From NCBI RefSeq assembly GCF_949987515.2, contig NC_082688.1, forward strand, positions 108,913,893 to 108,977,892: a stretch of DNA of 64,000 nt, read 5' to 3'. The position numbers and the translations under genes are program-made. The stretch comes from Delphinus delphis (Eukaryota; Chordata; Mammalia; Artiodactyla; Delphinidae). The notes below the pieces were generated by a model that was not told the DNA's origin, ran no database searches, and was given only the letters and a program-made list of their open reading frames with translations. Positions 34,200 through 45,525 of this stretch are shown here, piece after piece. Each line of letters opens with the position of its first letter. Within the stretch, counting starts at the first letter, position 1.

Positions 34200-36700
34200 T
34201 AACTGATGGCCGGTGCTCCCAGCACAGTGCTCTGCTCTGGCTGCTGATCCTGGGGAAATGGCATTGTTTTGAAACCCAGTGCTCTTAATGAAGCAGTTCC
34301 TGGCCCTGAAATGTGCAGAAAAATACTTAAAAGTGCGATGAAAAACTCGTCTGTTGAAAAGCCAGTGACTTTCCAGGGTTGATTTTTAAATAATAGATTT
34401 GTTTTATTTGACACTTTGGTAAATGCTTTAATAAAACGTAACAAGGTCAAAGAAATTGTACAGTGTGTTTTATGTCCCACAGCCTGGAATATCTGAACTC
34501 TGTGCTTGCAAATGAGCATCATTAGTAGTGAAAATTTTGTTGCAAAATTTTTCATGGACTGTTTTGGAGTGTCAGACTTCAAGGCGCTATCACAGAATTG
34601 GCAAGGTTCAAGGGATTTTTACTGACTTAATAACATTTTTCTTTATTGTCTCCATAATCACCTGCTTCATGAACTGTGGCTAGAACAGATGTTGCAACTG
34701 GTAATTTTCTTAGAATCCAAGTGCCATTATGTTTTTCCATCTTTTGATTTCCATCATTTCTGGGAATTGTTAGTAGATGGAATAAAAAGAGAATACATTA
34801 TAAACAATTCAAAACACTGAAAACAAAATTCCTTGGACCTTTTACAGCTACCACACATGCAAATAAATGTGGCTTTGCATTCCAATGGCATTTGAGTGGG
34901 GATTACATTTTCCTCATTAACCTCTTTCTTAACCAAACAGTATTGTTTTTCAAGTCTCTTTTATTGAAATCAAGTTTGACATTTTAAATTAATTCACACT
35001 CAGTTCAAGTGAAGAAGCAGAATGTCTTCTTTTGATCCCAGTCATTTGTGCAGTCCTGGCTGAACTGTGCCAAAGTAGGAAGGCCTCCTGGTTTACCATG
35101 AAATCGGGAGGTTGGTTATATTCCTTGCAAAATCAAAACATTAGGGTACTAAGTATGTTTTTTCCTGTCCTACTAAGGAAAGAGGTGGAAAAATTAATCA
35201 TGGATACACACCTGAGATCTGAAGTGCTTGCCTCCCAATGGCAAACTATTTATAAAGTGAATGTACATACTTCTAATTGAAGGAACAGCCAATCTGTCTT
35301 CCATTGGTCATAACCAGTAATTCCTCTGCTAATATGTGGACCTTAATTTGAAGCAGTGGGAATCTTCTCTTTTCTCCAGGAAAGTCAATAGAGTTGTTTA
35401 GAAAGACTGTACAATTTCGGTAGGAGGAGAAATATAACTTAAGAGTTTTTAAAACTTCTGTAAACACTTATGCATGTATCTGCAGTTCTTGCCCTGTTAC
35501 AGAACAAAAGTATACATCGTTTTCATTGTTGATATTTGGCAGTAGATGGTGAAATATTTGTGTGTATTTGGGTATGTCTAAGTAAAATGAGAGAGATGTT
35601 AAAATAACTCTCGGTCTGAGTTACATGCACCAATTTTAGGAAACCCTGTAGCAGTTGCTTTCACCATGTTGTTAGCTCTGTCTTGTTTTGTCAAGATTTC
35701 TTTTTCATTCCACCATCTTCTCATGCATTATTTTCACCTCCTGTAATCCTAGCTCAATGTGGCATGAGTTAGAGTTGGAAAGAGAAGCAACACTAGTTTT
35801 CTTAGTGTCCACAGTTTCAAAACACACCCTTTCATGTTATTTGACACCATTTTCTACATGTGCTTTCTTTAGAAAGTGGAAATATACATTGTTGAGAGTT
35901 TGTCAGATGATACCATATTGCAAAATGTTTGCAAAACTGAAATATTGACAAAATGCATGTGATTCCAAAAGGGCCTGCTTGATTGAAAGCAGTTGCAGTA
36001 TTTCAGCATGAGAATATTGCTCATCCTTTCTGTTTTTAGATTCTACAGAGCATACCTCTGGACTTCTGTCCGCAGAAAGCAGTTTCTACACAGCTAACTT
36101 GGAACAGGTTAGAGCTAGACTCTACAGCTTCTATTCCTGCAGTAAGCATTCAGGAAAACTGCTCTTCCCTGGTCATCTCTAGTTCATAGGAGGCTGAATT
36201 CCCCTGCCTGCCTCTAGTGTCTAACACCACCTACTTGGCGTAATCATGCTTGTGCCATCCCAGCGTGTGCTGTGGTCGCCAAGATGCAGCTGTGCCCTCA
36301 GTAGGTCCTTTGAAAAGATGCTCCTTCAGAATTGATTTGCTGTTCACGCCTCAGCATCCCAGCTTGGCTGACACTTAGCCTACTTCTGCGAATGACACCA
36401 AAATCAGTTCTGCCACTAACTAGAAACAAGGCCGTTTCCATTGTGAAAGAGTAATAGCCTCATGAAAAGTTGCATTTGCATACTTGGTGATAATAACAAT
36501 TAGAATTTTTTAAAAAAATTTTAAAGCCTAAGTATGTAATATATGTGATGTATGGTGAGAGATTTTTTCAAAAATATAATGTATTTGACATCTCAATTGC
36601 CTTTTGACTAACACAGAATTAGCATCCTGAAAATTGATCAAAGAAGGAGGAAAAAATTTTGCTTTATTTTTTCATTTGCAATACACTTCCTTTGTCAAAC
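34200..36700. other. AT-rich repeat-free block resembling conserved non-coding DNA
   Basis: About 2.5 kb contains no recognisable transposon and has many homeodomain, POU and CCAAT-like cores. A 127-codon minus frame (34199-34582) has no recognisable product. The combination suggests one or more long-range enhancers, but conservation cannot be tested here. Confidence 0.35.
34857..34880. promoter_or_regulatory. Inverted pair of POU octamer-type sites
   Basis: A perfect octamer ATGCAAAT (34857-34864) is followed after ten bases by TTTGCAT in opposite orientation (34874-34880). Together they make a 7-base inverted repeat. A CCAAT box lies at about 34882. This is a plausible dimeric POU-factor site in the AT-rich block. 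Confidence 0.4.
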
Positions 36701-37077
36701 TACTCTCTTAACTAATAAGGAAAACCATCCACAGCAGTGTAGCTCATCTTTATTTGAATTTCAGAAAAGCTACTGTCCCCAACTATTTTCTGAACTTTTC
36801 AAAGGACTTTTTGCTGTCTAGCTTCATCTTGTTTAAAGATGTTAGAGCTGTGTTGAGATTAATATCAGCAATCAGAAAGTAATATCATAGTCTGGTTGTC
36901 ATTGTCCTGTATAGACATGCTAGAACTAGATTGCCTGTGTTAAAAATTAATGGATTAGGGAAGAGAAGCATTCGGACTCTCAATGATGGGGGCTTCAGCT
37001 ATCCTGCCATCTGCCAGATGTCTCATTTTCTAAACTCAGAACCTCTGATAAATTCATGATTTACCTCAATTAGTGCT
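36701..37077. other. Non-coding spacer
   Basis: AT-rich single-copy sequence with nothing recognised. Confidence 0.45.
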
Positions 37078-37262
37078 CTCAGCCCCGGCTGCACGTTAGA
37101 ATAATCCCAGACTTCTTTTTTAAAAAATGGATAGGCAGGCTCCACCCATTCTACGCTGAGAGCAGAATCTCTCAGGGTAGGGCCCCAGACTTTAGTTTAT
37201 TTGTTTGTTAAGTGCCCCCGCCCCCTAGTGATTCCAGCGTGCAGCCAGGTTGAGAATCGCTA
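37078..37262 (+). mobile_element. MER5-type (B-like) hAT-Charlie relic with visible inverted ends
   Basis: The left end (ccggctgcacgttagaat) and right end (attccagcgtgcagcc) are near-reverse complements, as expected of terminal inverted repeats. The centre contains gcagaatctctcagggt. It is non-autonomous, about 185 bases long and diverged. Confidence 0.75.
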
Positions 37263-38384
37263 ACCCACATGATAATTTCATCTTTCAGAAGGGAGAGGAA
37301 GTGATGAAGAGGATTAACACCCTGCTTCTAATTCTGGCCACCTCAGAGGCTCTGCACGGAAAATCAGAAGTGACAGGAATCCTGGAAGAGGGCCACCTGG
37401 CCATCAGAAAATTCCAGAGAGATGTGGTCACTGCCAGACATACAGTCGGTTAGTTTGAGTTTTTAATTATCTCAGGAAATTATAAAAGCTTGACTTTGAC
37501 CCCCTGGTCTGAGATTCCAAAAAGAATCAGGGGAGAGTCCTCAAAATGAACTTCTGATGCTACAGTTGTAAATGGTCCAAAGCGAGGGTGGGTCGGGGTG
37601 GGGAGGAGAAGAAGAAAAAGGAAGGAGGTAGCCAAGAAGATTTACTCTCTTTGTGCAGGAAGCTGTTTGTTGAGATCAGATATATTTTTAAATGGTGTAT
37701 GTAAAGTGTGAATGATGATCTGGGAAAACAAGGATGGATATAAAAAAACTGCCAAGAACATGTGAGAAAAGAGTCAGAAAGACTAAATCCAGAAGGAGGC
37801 TAACATTCCCAATGATGAAGAGGGCTGTCAGAAACAAAAGCAAGTGTAGAATCCATGCATGGCTGGGATGGCGTTTCATCCATGTTATGTCAGTAGTAAA
37901 GATACAAGGTGACCACTCCCTCAGACTCTATGTTACACTTTAGAAAGGATGGGACAAAGTTTGGTAAGAGGGATTGAAGAATAAGATCACTTAGGAGCAA
38001 ATGCTCGCTGTCCTAAATAAGTTGAAACATTGGTCTGGAAATAACAAACCGAAATATTAATAGAATTTTCAGATGAAATTGCTTTAATCATTAAAAATAT
38101 GAAGATTGTAAGATGTGCCTGAGGACTGTTCCACATTTTTTTTTAAGAGGGAAGTAGAAAATGTCTTTGAACTGTAGACTCAATGACCTGCTGATTCTTC
38201 AGTTCAAAAATTCTAAAATTTACTTTAAAATGCAGTTTGAATGCAAGACTGCCACGTTAAATTATACCTATGACATAATTAACAAAGAGAGCAGAGACAA
38301 GGAAGCATAACCTTTGAAATAATCTAATTCAAATTCAGAAAGTCATAACCCTTGAGAATTCGATAAAAGCTTAATACACTCTTG
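37263..38384. other. AT-rich sequence with acceptor-framed short frame
   Basis: A CTTTCAG acceptor-like site ends at 37288 and is followed by about 55 open codons ending in TAG at about 37454. The encoded peptide has no recognised family. The remainder is AT-rich single-copy sequence. Confidence 0.3.
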
Positions 38385-38816
38385 GAATAGTTAAATAATA
38401 CAGTGTAACTGACCACTCCAGAACTTAGTGGCTTAAAGCAGCTACTATTAATTTGCTCACAATTCTGTTTTCCTGGGCCCAGCTGGCTGGTTTCATCTGG
38501 GATCCCTCAGGCAGCTTCAGTCATCCTTAGCTTAACTGAGACTGGATGGTCCAGGACCTCCTCAGCCACATGCCCAATGGTTGTTGCTGGCTGCCAGCTG
38601 GGGTGCCAGGGCTTGTTTACATGGTGGGCAGCCTTCCAGGAGAACGAGGGCAGAAGCAGCAAGGTCAAGGTTTAGAAGTCACATAACATCACTTATCACT
38701 TCTGCCTCATCCTGTTGGTCAGGGCAAGTTGCAAGGCCACCACATACCCAGGGACAGGGAATCACATAATACCTTTAGATGAGAATTGTTGCTGCTTGTG
38801 TGTCTAATCTACCACA
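38385..38816 (+). mobile_element. MLT1-like MaLR LTR relic
   Basis: The hallmark cagaacttagtggcttaaag occurs near the left end and tctaatctaccaca near the right end, with a gcaggttttacatggtgg-like centre at about 38615. These are features I associate with mammal-wide MaLR (ERVL-related) solo LTRs. The subfamily is uncertain. No internal retroviral genes are present. Confidence 0.5.
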
Positions 38817-41704
38817 CCTCCCCTCAGAGAAAGGCTCTACACTAATACACATGAAATAGTTTAATTTCAGGGGATTCATGGACCCTTTCAACCCAAGTTA
38901 AGAGTCTTTATTCTAACCATTGGCATATTTAAGCAAGGAAATTGAGGTCCAAAGACACTAAGGACTGTTTGTTGAGTATACAAGCATAGGAGAGTGGGCT
39001 CTCACATAGGTGTCACAGCTCCCAATCCTGTGCTGTTTTCATCATGCCCAATTGATAATCACCTCATTATTATCGGAAGTGGATTTTAGCAGTTTCCAAA
39101 GTCAACTTTTGACAACCAAATCTGGACAATTTAACTCAGATGTATACAGTAAAATATAAGTATTTTATTTGATTTGCATATTCTACACATACATCCAGAT
39201 AGGAAAGTAGACTGGTTAAAATAAGCAGACTAGTTGCAGCCCCAGCTTGCTGAACTCGCCAGATGCATTTTCCCTTTGTCAATTAGCATGTCATCAGTGG
39301 AGCCATGAAAATATCTAGTTCCCTAAAGTTAATCTTTTTTAAAAGCATAACTCACTGTGCTTTTTATTTTAATAAAGAATTATACTTGGTTTTTCAAAGC
39401 TTTCATCAAGCTGGTATATTCAGCCTAAAAGTATGAAAACAAATCAGCGTCTGCAGTCAGCCATTAGGTAATTATTCATTCTCTTGCTCCTGTCTTTGTC
39501 ATTTGGGGTACTATTCTAGCTTACAGTGGTCGTGCCTACCTGGGCTAGTAAATTGGCCGTCAGTGGGTTCCCAGAGCTATGTGTTGTAGTCCCCTTATCC
39601 ATTCCTTTTATGGTTACTCCATGCCCGTGTTCAGACCTGGAGCAACATAGAGTGCTGTGGACATGAATGTCATATTGTCCTGAGTAATGAAATGAGATCC
39701 AGGCAGCACCCCGTGACCAAGAAGGCGGGCATTACTGCAGGTGTGTGATGGCTGCCGGACTCTGGCCGTAAATGTATTGAGCCACACACCGGAACTGAAA
39801 CGGGGGGTCCCTTGAAGTAACTTCTTTGTTTCTTTTTTTAAGAAGGTCGAAAGACATGAATGAAGACATACTAGTAACCAAGCATGGTGTATCAAGCCTA
39901 ATTAGGAATAGAAAATCACTTCTAAAATCTGTGTCTGTTCATTTTCCTTACTTCATTTGTTTTTGTTTCGCCCTCATCTGTGATTCATTTGCCTTTTGTC
40001 ATCTTCCACAATGGCTTCTGCAAGAATATCCGTCTGGAAACCTACAGTGTGGCTTGCACCCACTTCAAACATTGTTTAAAATCTCATTTATTATTTTGTA
40101 CTGTGGTCTCACTTAAAAGCCAGGTTACTGAGACTGCAGAGCACATACCTTTAATTCCCAGGGTGAGAGGGCGAGGGAGAGGGAGCAAGCCTGAGAGTGT
40201 GCCGGGGTGGGCTGAGCTAGCGCTGTGAGACGCCCCACAGCAGACATGCCGGGAGGACGGAATTCAGAAGCCTTACAGGCAACTGAAGTCTCGAGACACA
40301 GAAAACTGGAAACTGCCCAAACCTGGGCTCCATAGAGGATCGAAATGTGATGAAGACCAGGACTGGTATTTGTTTTTTCCAACCAGAGGTTAGTTACTTA
40401 ATGACCACATTCCCAGGATTACAAGGATTTGCCTGAATAGCCAAGGGAACACTTATCTGCAGTAGAATTAGTGAAATGAAGAGATGGGATTCTATGTGAG
40501 CTGCCTGTTACAGGAGACTGTATTTAGAACTTGAAATTAACACTGGGAATAATATTAAATTGATATGAGCAGATGAAAGCTATATTAATTAGGAATTATG
40601 TTTTGGTAATTATCTTAAATTTTCAGATACTAAAATCCAGGTGTTTGGGGGAGCCACTAGGGTTTAACATCATTCCTTTAAAGAAAAACAAAAGCAAGAC
40701 CATGTGGGGAGCATTGCAGGCCAGGAGCTTAATCATACTCATTCAGCTCACTTCCTTGCTCCATGCCCAAATAGAAAATAGGCACCTACAGTGGAAAACT
40801 GCTTCCGGGCGGGCTGTGCTGCCTTGGACAAGGGCTGGGGGTGCTCTGCTGAAGCACCTCCACCCAACACGGTGCAGAAACATTTTGTGAACAGAGGAAA
40901 AGCACAGTGATAGCGATTGAACTCACTAATGGTGGAGGTCCTCATACGAGTGGAAAATTAGGATGTTCTGCTGAAGGCCCCCAGTGGCTCCGTAACCTTT
41001 AGAGAGCTGAAGGGAGTGAGGATGGCTTTGCATGTGGGGCTGGAGGTTCAGCTGCAATAAATGTAACCTTGTGGTGCAACTGTGGTTCTGTTTCAAACCC
41101 TCATTCAGTCACTTCAAGACCTTTCTTGGTTTCTGGTGTCACACGCAGATTCCGGGGAGGCTTACACAGAGCCAAGCACTGGAGGGACTCATCTGATCCT
41201 CCATAGTGTCTGTGTGCTCGGGGGACACTGAGTTGCCCATCAGCCTGGGCTGTTCATGGTCATAAATTCAATCCTGTGAGGTTGCTTCAGCTCCCTCTGC
41301 CTGCCCTCAGCTCCTGTGCCTCTTTCTGCCACTTCCCCACCACTCTTGGGCACTCAGCAGTTGTTCTTCTGCTCGTACACTCACTGGGGCCTGGGGATTT
41401 TGTGAGGCTAAGACCTGGGGTGGCCAAGACATGGCACAGAGCCATATTTGTCCCTCTTCCAAATTCTTGCCATTCTCAGGGCTGTACCAGGAAGCGTGGT
41501 CCAAGTTTCCCCTTCTGAGATCTGTGAAGGTTTTGACCATTCCCCAAGAACAGCGAGCAGGGCCTTTCTCAGAAACCCATCACTGCCTGCCTCTCCTCCT
41601 GGCCTCCCTTGCCGCTTCTCCCAGCCTAGGAATCTTTTTATGGGCCTCAGGGCAGAAAAGACTTGCTTTCAAGGTCTCCTCTGCCACTGAGTGAGTTTTG
41701 TTTT
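38817..41704. other. Mostly single-copy sequence with possible conserved block
   Basis: The part at 39280-39500 is AT-rich and repeat-free, with CAATTAG, TAATTATT and TTTGTCATTT-like cores, and may be a conserved non-coding element. An AATAAA lies near 41057. L2-like wording appears at about 41280-41400 but is too diverged to define. No gene is recognised. Confidence 0.35.
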
Positions 41705-42345
41705 GTTTTAATTGTGGTAAAATACATATAACGTAAAATTTATCATTTTAACCAATTTTAAGTGGCATTAAGTACATTCCGATTGTTGTGTGACCATCAC
41801 TGCTCTCCATTTCCAGAACTTTTTCATCTTCCCAAACTGAAATTCTGTCCTCGTTAAACACTAACTCCCCATTCCCCACCCCCAGCCCCTGGGAATCGGC
41901 ATTCTGCTTTGTGTCGCTATGAATTTGACTTAAGTACGTCATACAAGTGGAACTGTACAATATGTGTCCTTTTGTGTCTGGCTTATTTCACTCAGCATAA
42001 TGTCTTCAGTGTTTATCCGTGTCGTAGCCTGTGTCAGAATGTCCTTCCTTTTTAAGGCTGAATAATATTCCATTGTATGGATGGAACACGTTTGTGCGAC
42101 AATGGACATTTTGGTTGTTTCCGCCTTTTGGCTATCATGAATAATTCTGCTATGAACACTGTTGTACAAGTATCTATTTGGGTCCCTGCTTTCAATTTTT
42201 GGAGGGGTCTATACCCAGAGGTAAAATTGCTGGGTCATGTGGTAATTCTAAGTTTAATTTTTGAGGCACTGCTATATTGTTTTCCAGAGTGGCTGAATGC
42301 ACAGGGTTCCAGTTTCTCCATATCCTTGCCTGTCAGTGAGTTCTA
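41705..42345 (-). mobile_element. Old L1M-type 3' end with ORF2 C-terminal remnant
   Basis: Read on the minus strand, the right part encodes the L1 ORF2 C-terminal hallmark MEYYSALKRK (within 41939-42169), broken by stops. The left part is the L1M 3' untranslated region, recognisable from its attgtggtaaaatacatat start. It is more diverged than the L1 copies further right. Confidence 0.85.
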
Positions 42346-42349
42346 AGAG

Positions 42350-42562
42350 AGGTGCTCTTGGCACTTGGGGTCAGCCCTTCCTTGTCCTGCAGGATTTTCC
42401 CCGCTCTTTAGCATCCCTGGCCTCACCCACTATTTTTAGATGATGGAATAATGTCCCCGGTTGTTGTGAAAAACACCTACCCCCCAACTAGTATACAACG
42501 CCTTTCAAATATCCCCTAAGGGGTGAGAAGAAGCTGCATAGTTAGAACCCCTGGTGCGATGC
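42350..42562 (-). mobile_element. MER20-like hAT-Charlie relic
   Basis: The order ttgtcctgcaggattttccc, ctctttagcatccctggcct and catagttagaacccctgg follows MER20 in reverse orientation. It is diverged and non-autonomous, and directly abuts the old L1 end. Confidence 0.65.
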
Positions 42563-42944
42563 CTGAAAGCTTTGTTTCTGGAAACTCAGAAACCTGGAAG
42601 AGGCTCTTTTTTCTCTGTCTTGCTGTCACATCCCTTCCTTGATTCAATTAGTAAAGAATGAGGTAATTTAATTGAAAGGAAGGGACAAGAGGAGGAGGGA
42701 GGAAAGAGAGATTACTATTTCAAAATATTGACTCACTACACAAGGATTTCTCATCTTGTTTACTTTCTTCTCTTTAATAACTACAAATGTTTGTGATCTT
42801 TATTTTCTTGTCTGATCAATTTAGATTTTCCAAAAGGCCCTAGACTTGTCATACATGTCCTTCAAAAAAGCATGTGAACTGTATTAATGCAATGAATGCA
42901 GTGTCTCCTTACTTTAACATGCTCTGTTATACTACTTCACTTTG
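42563..42944. other. Non-coding spacer
   Basis: AT-leaning single-copy sequence; no gene or repeat is recognised. Confidence 0.45.
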
Positions 42945-43515
42945 ACACCAGGCAGGTGGGTTTTCCACCCATCAAGCAATTCTGCAACACCTGCTGGGTT
43001 CCTACACTCTAACTCAATTATGATAACTGCCTAGCTGGAGAGAGCATCAGATCCCACAGGTTAAGGGTTCAGTCCTGCTAGACTGCCCCCTCCACTTCAG
43101 ATGCCAATCATAAGTGCAGGTTGTCACCTGTGCTTTTGACAAACCAGCCATAAATCAGAGGTGCCCACAACCCCCTCCTTGAGTTCAATTAATTTTCTGG
43201 AGTGGCTTACAGGACTCAGAGAAGGATTTTACTTAACTAGATTTGGTAATCTAGCATAAAAGGGTATAACTCAGGAGCAGCCAGATGGAAGAGGTGAGTA
43301 GGACAAGGCCTGGGGGGGGCGAGGAGCTTCCGTCCCTCTCAGAGTGACCCCTCTCCCAGCATGTCCACATATCCCTCAACTCAGCAGCTCTCCCAACACC
43401 CTCCTTGGGGTGTTTTGGAGGCCCCACCACATAGGCACAATTGATTAAATCACTGACCGCTGGTGATTGATTCGACCCCCAGCCCCTCTCTTATTATAAA
43501 TCACAATATCCCACC
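42945..43515 (+). mobile_element. ERVL/MLT2-like LTR relic with internal deletion
   Basis: Characteristic pieces occur in order: ggcttacaggactcagag, gccagatggaagaggtgag, then attgattaaatcactgac followed by tggtgattgattcgac, and finally ttattataaatcacaat. The last piece follows the attgatt piece too closely compared with the family as I remember it, suggesting an internal deletion near 43485. The family name is uncertain. Confidence 0.5.
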
Positions 43516-43996
43516 GCTCTTTCCTGGGACGTGATACTGGTCTAGTGACTCGTCTCTAGCTGTAGCTTACCCACAGACGAGTGATCTGCAGACAGCTGTG
43601 ACCTGTCAAGTCTGTTGACACCTCATGACCACAGGTAACTCCAGGGACTTTCAATTAAATGATCATTAAGTGGCATCCCTTAAAAACAGTGTAATTGTAG
43701 ACCGTGACCAGTAAATAATCATAAGAATTCACGTATCATCATGTGGAGGAGCTACTAGATATTCTAAAATGTAAAGAATTTCTGACTCTTGTTCCTCTTC
43801 ACTTAACCTTTATGTTTTTACCTTAAACTTTGTTTTTATTTTCCTACTTTCTAATGTTCAAGTGACCTGCTTCCTTAAGTGGTTAAGGGCTTTGAAGTCA
43901 GAGACCTGGCTGCTTTCAGACCAAGGGATTTACTTTCTGAGTCTGCCTCCTCATCCACAAATCTCTGGATTTACGCAGTGGTTCAGTTCCTTAAAA
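43516..43996. other. Non-coding spacer
   Basis: Single-copy sequence up to the SINE target site; nothing recognised. Confidence 0.45.
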
Positions 43997-44233
43997 CTGG
44001 TAACTTTTTTTTTTTTTTTTTTTTTTTGTGGTACGCGGGCCTCTCACTGTTGTGGCTTCTCCCGTTGCGGAGCACAGGCTCCGGACGCGCAGGCTCAGCG
44101 GCCATGGCTCACGGGCCCAGCCGCTCCGCGGCATGTGGGATCCTCCTGGACCGGGGCACGAACCCGTGTCCCCTGCATCGGCAGGCGGACTCTCAACCAC
44201 TGCGCCACCAGGGAAGCCCTGGTAACTTTTTTT
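43997..44233 (-). mobile_element. Cetacean CHR-type tRNA-derived SINE, full length, with target duplication
   Basis: Read on the minus strand, the element starts with gggcttccctggtggcgcag (tRNA-like A-box region). It continues through the B-box-like ggttcgtgcccc and ends in a poly(A) tail (T run at 44011-44027). It is flanked by ctggtaactttttt on both sides (43997-44010 and about 44219-44232). High intactness suggests a young insertion. Transcription would be by RNA polymerase III if active. Confidence 0.93.
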
Positions 44234-44239
44234 AATTAA

Positions 44240-44540
44240 AAAAAATTTTGTCCTTTATTTTTTAAATTGAGGTATAATTTATATATAGCATATTAGTTTC
44301 ATGTAGTGATTCAATATTTGTATATATTGCAAAATGATCACCACAATAAGTTTAGTTAACATCACCACCATACATAGTTACACATTTTTTTATATTTATA
44401 GTTTATTTACAATATTGTGTTAGTTTCAGGTGTACAGCTTCAGATTCTTTTCCATTATAGGTTATTACAAGATACTGAATATAGTTCCCTGTGCTATAGA
44501 GTAGATCCTTGTTGTTTATGTATTTTATATAGAGTAATGT
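44240..44540 (-). mobile_element. L1 3'-UTR fragment
   Basis: Minus-strand L1 tail with gttagtttcaggtgtacag and gaatatagttccctgtgct hallmarks. The same hallmark recurs at about 44773, so this is a separate copy from the next one. Confidence 0.75.
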
Positions 44541-44760
44541 GTAGAATTCTATATCCAGCAAAAATTATACCTCAAAAGGAGAAATATTTTATCAGACAAA
44601 CAAAAACAGCTGACTCTGCAAGAAATGTTAAAAGTTCTTCTGGGAGAAGGAATATGATAAGGTGCAACTTAGATTTATATAAAGAAAGGAAGAGCATTAA
44701 ATAAGGAATTATGTAAGGTAAAATCAAATACTCTTTATTTTTCTTCTCTTTTCTGTTACG
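44541..44760 (+). mobile_element. L1-like fragment in opposite orientation
   Basis: Sequence such as tagaattctatatccagcaa and cagacaaacaaaaacagctg resembles the 3' region of older L1 copies in plus orientation. It is wedged between two minus-strand L1 tails. Family placement is from memory. Confidence 0.4.
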
Positions 44761-44764
44761 GTTT

Positions 44765-45525
44765 GTCTGTTGAATATAGTTCCCTGTGCTATACAGTAGG
44801 ACCTCGTTGTTTATCCATCCTGTATCTACTAGTTTGCATCTACCAACCCCATACTCCCACTGCATCCCTCCATCACCCTCCCTTCCCCTTGGCAGCCACA
44901 AGTCTGTTCTCTGTGTCTTTGAGTCTGTTTCTGTTTCATAGATAAGTTCATTTGTGTCATATTTTAGATTCCACATATAAGTGATATCATATGGTATTTG
45001 TTTTCTCTTTCTGTCTAACTTAGTATAATCTCTTGGTCCATCTATGTTGCTGCAAATGGCATTATTTCATTCTTTTTTATGGTTGAGTAGTATTCCATTG
45101 TATATATGCACCACATCTTCTTTATCCATTCATCTGTTGATGGACATTTAGGTCATTTCCATGTCCTGGCTATTGTGAATAGTGCTGCTGTGAATACTAG
45201 GGTGCATGTATCTTTTTGAGTTATAGTTTTGTCCGGATATATGCCCAGCAATGGGATTGCTGGATCATATGGTAATTCTATTTTTAGCTTTCTGAGGAAC
45301 CTCCATACTGTTCTCCATAGTGGCTGTATCAGCTTACATTCCCACCAACAGTGCAGGAGGGTTCCCTTTTCTCCACACCCTCTCCAGCATTTATTATTTG
45401 TAGACTTTTTAATAATGGCCATCCTGACCAGTGTGAGGTGATACCTCATTGTAGTTTTGATTTGCATTTCTCTAATAATTAGTGATGTTGAGCATCTTTT
45501 CATGTGTCTATTGGCCATCTGAATG
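44765..45525 (-). mobile_element. 5'-truncated L1: 3' UTR and ORF2 C-terminus
   Basis: The 3' UTR occupies about 44765-45090. ORF2 C-terminal codons run from 45518 down to about 45000, including the cysteine-rich [19 protein letters not shown] region and [14 protein letters not shown]. An uninterrupted 121-codon frame remains (45153-45518). The 5' end is truncated at about 45525. Confidence 0.9.

Noticed and set aside
43862..44239. 125- and 118-codon plus-strand frames across a SINE
   Set aside because: They cross the CHR SINE body in its antisense; such frames recur at each SINE copy.
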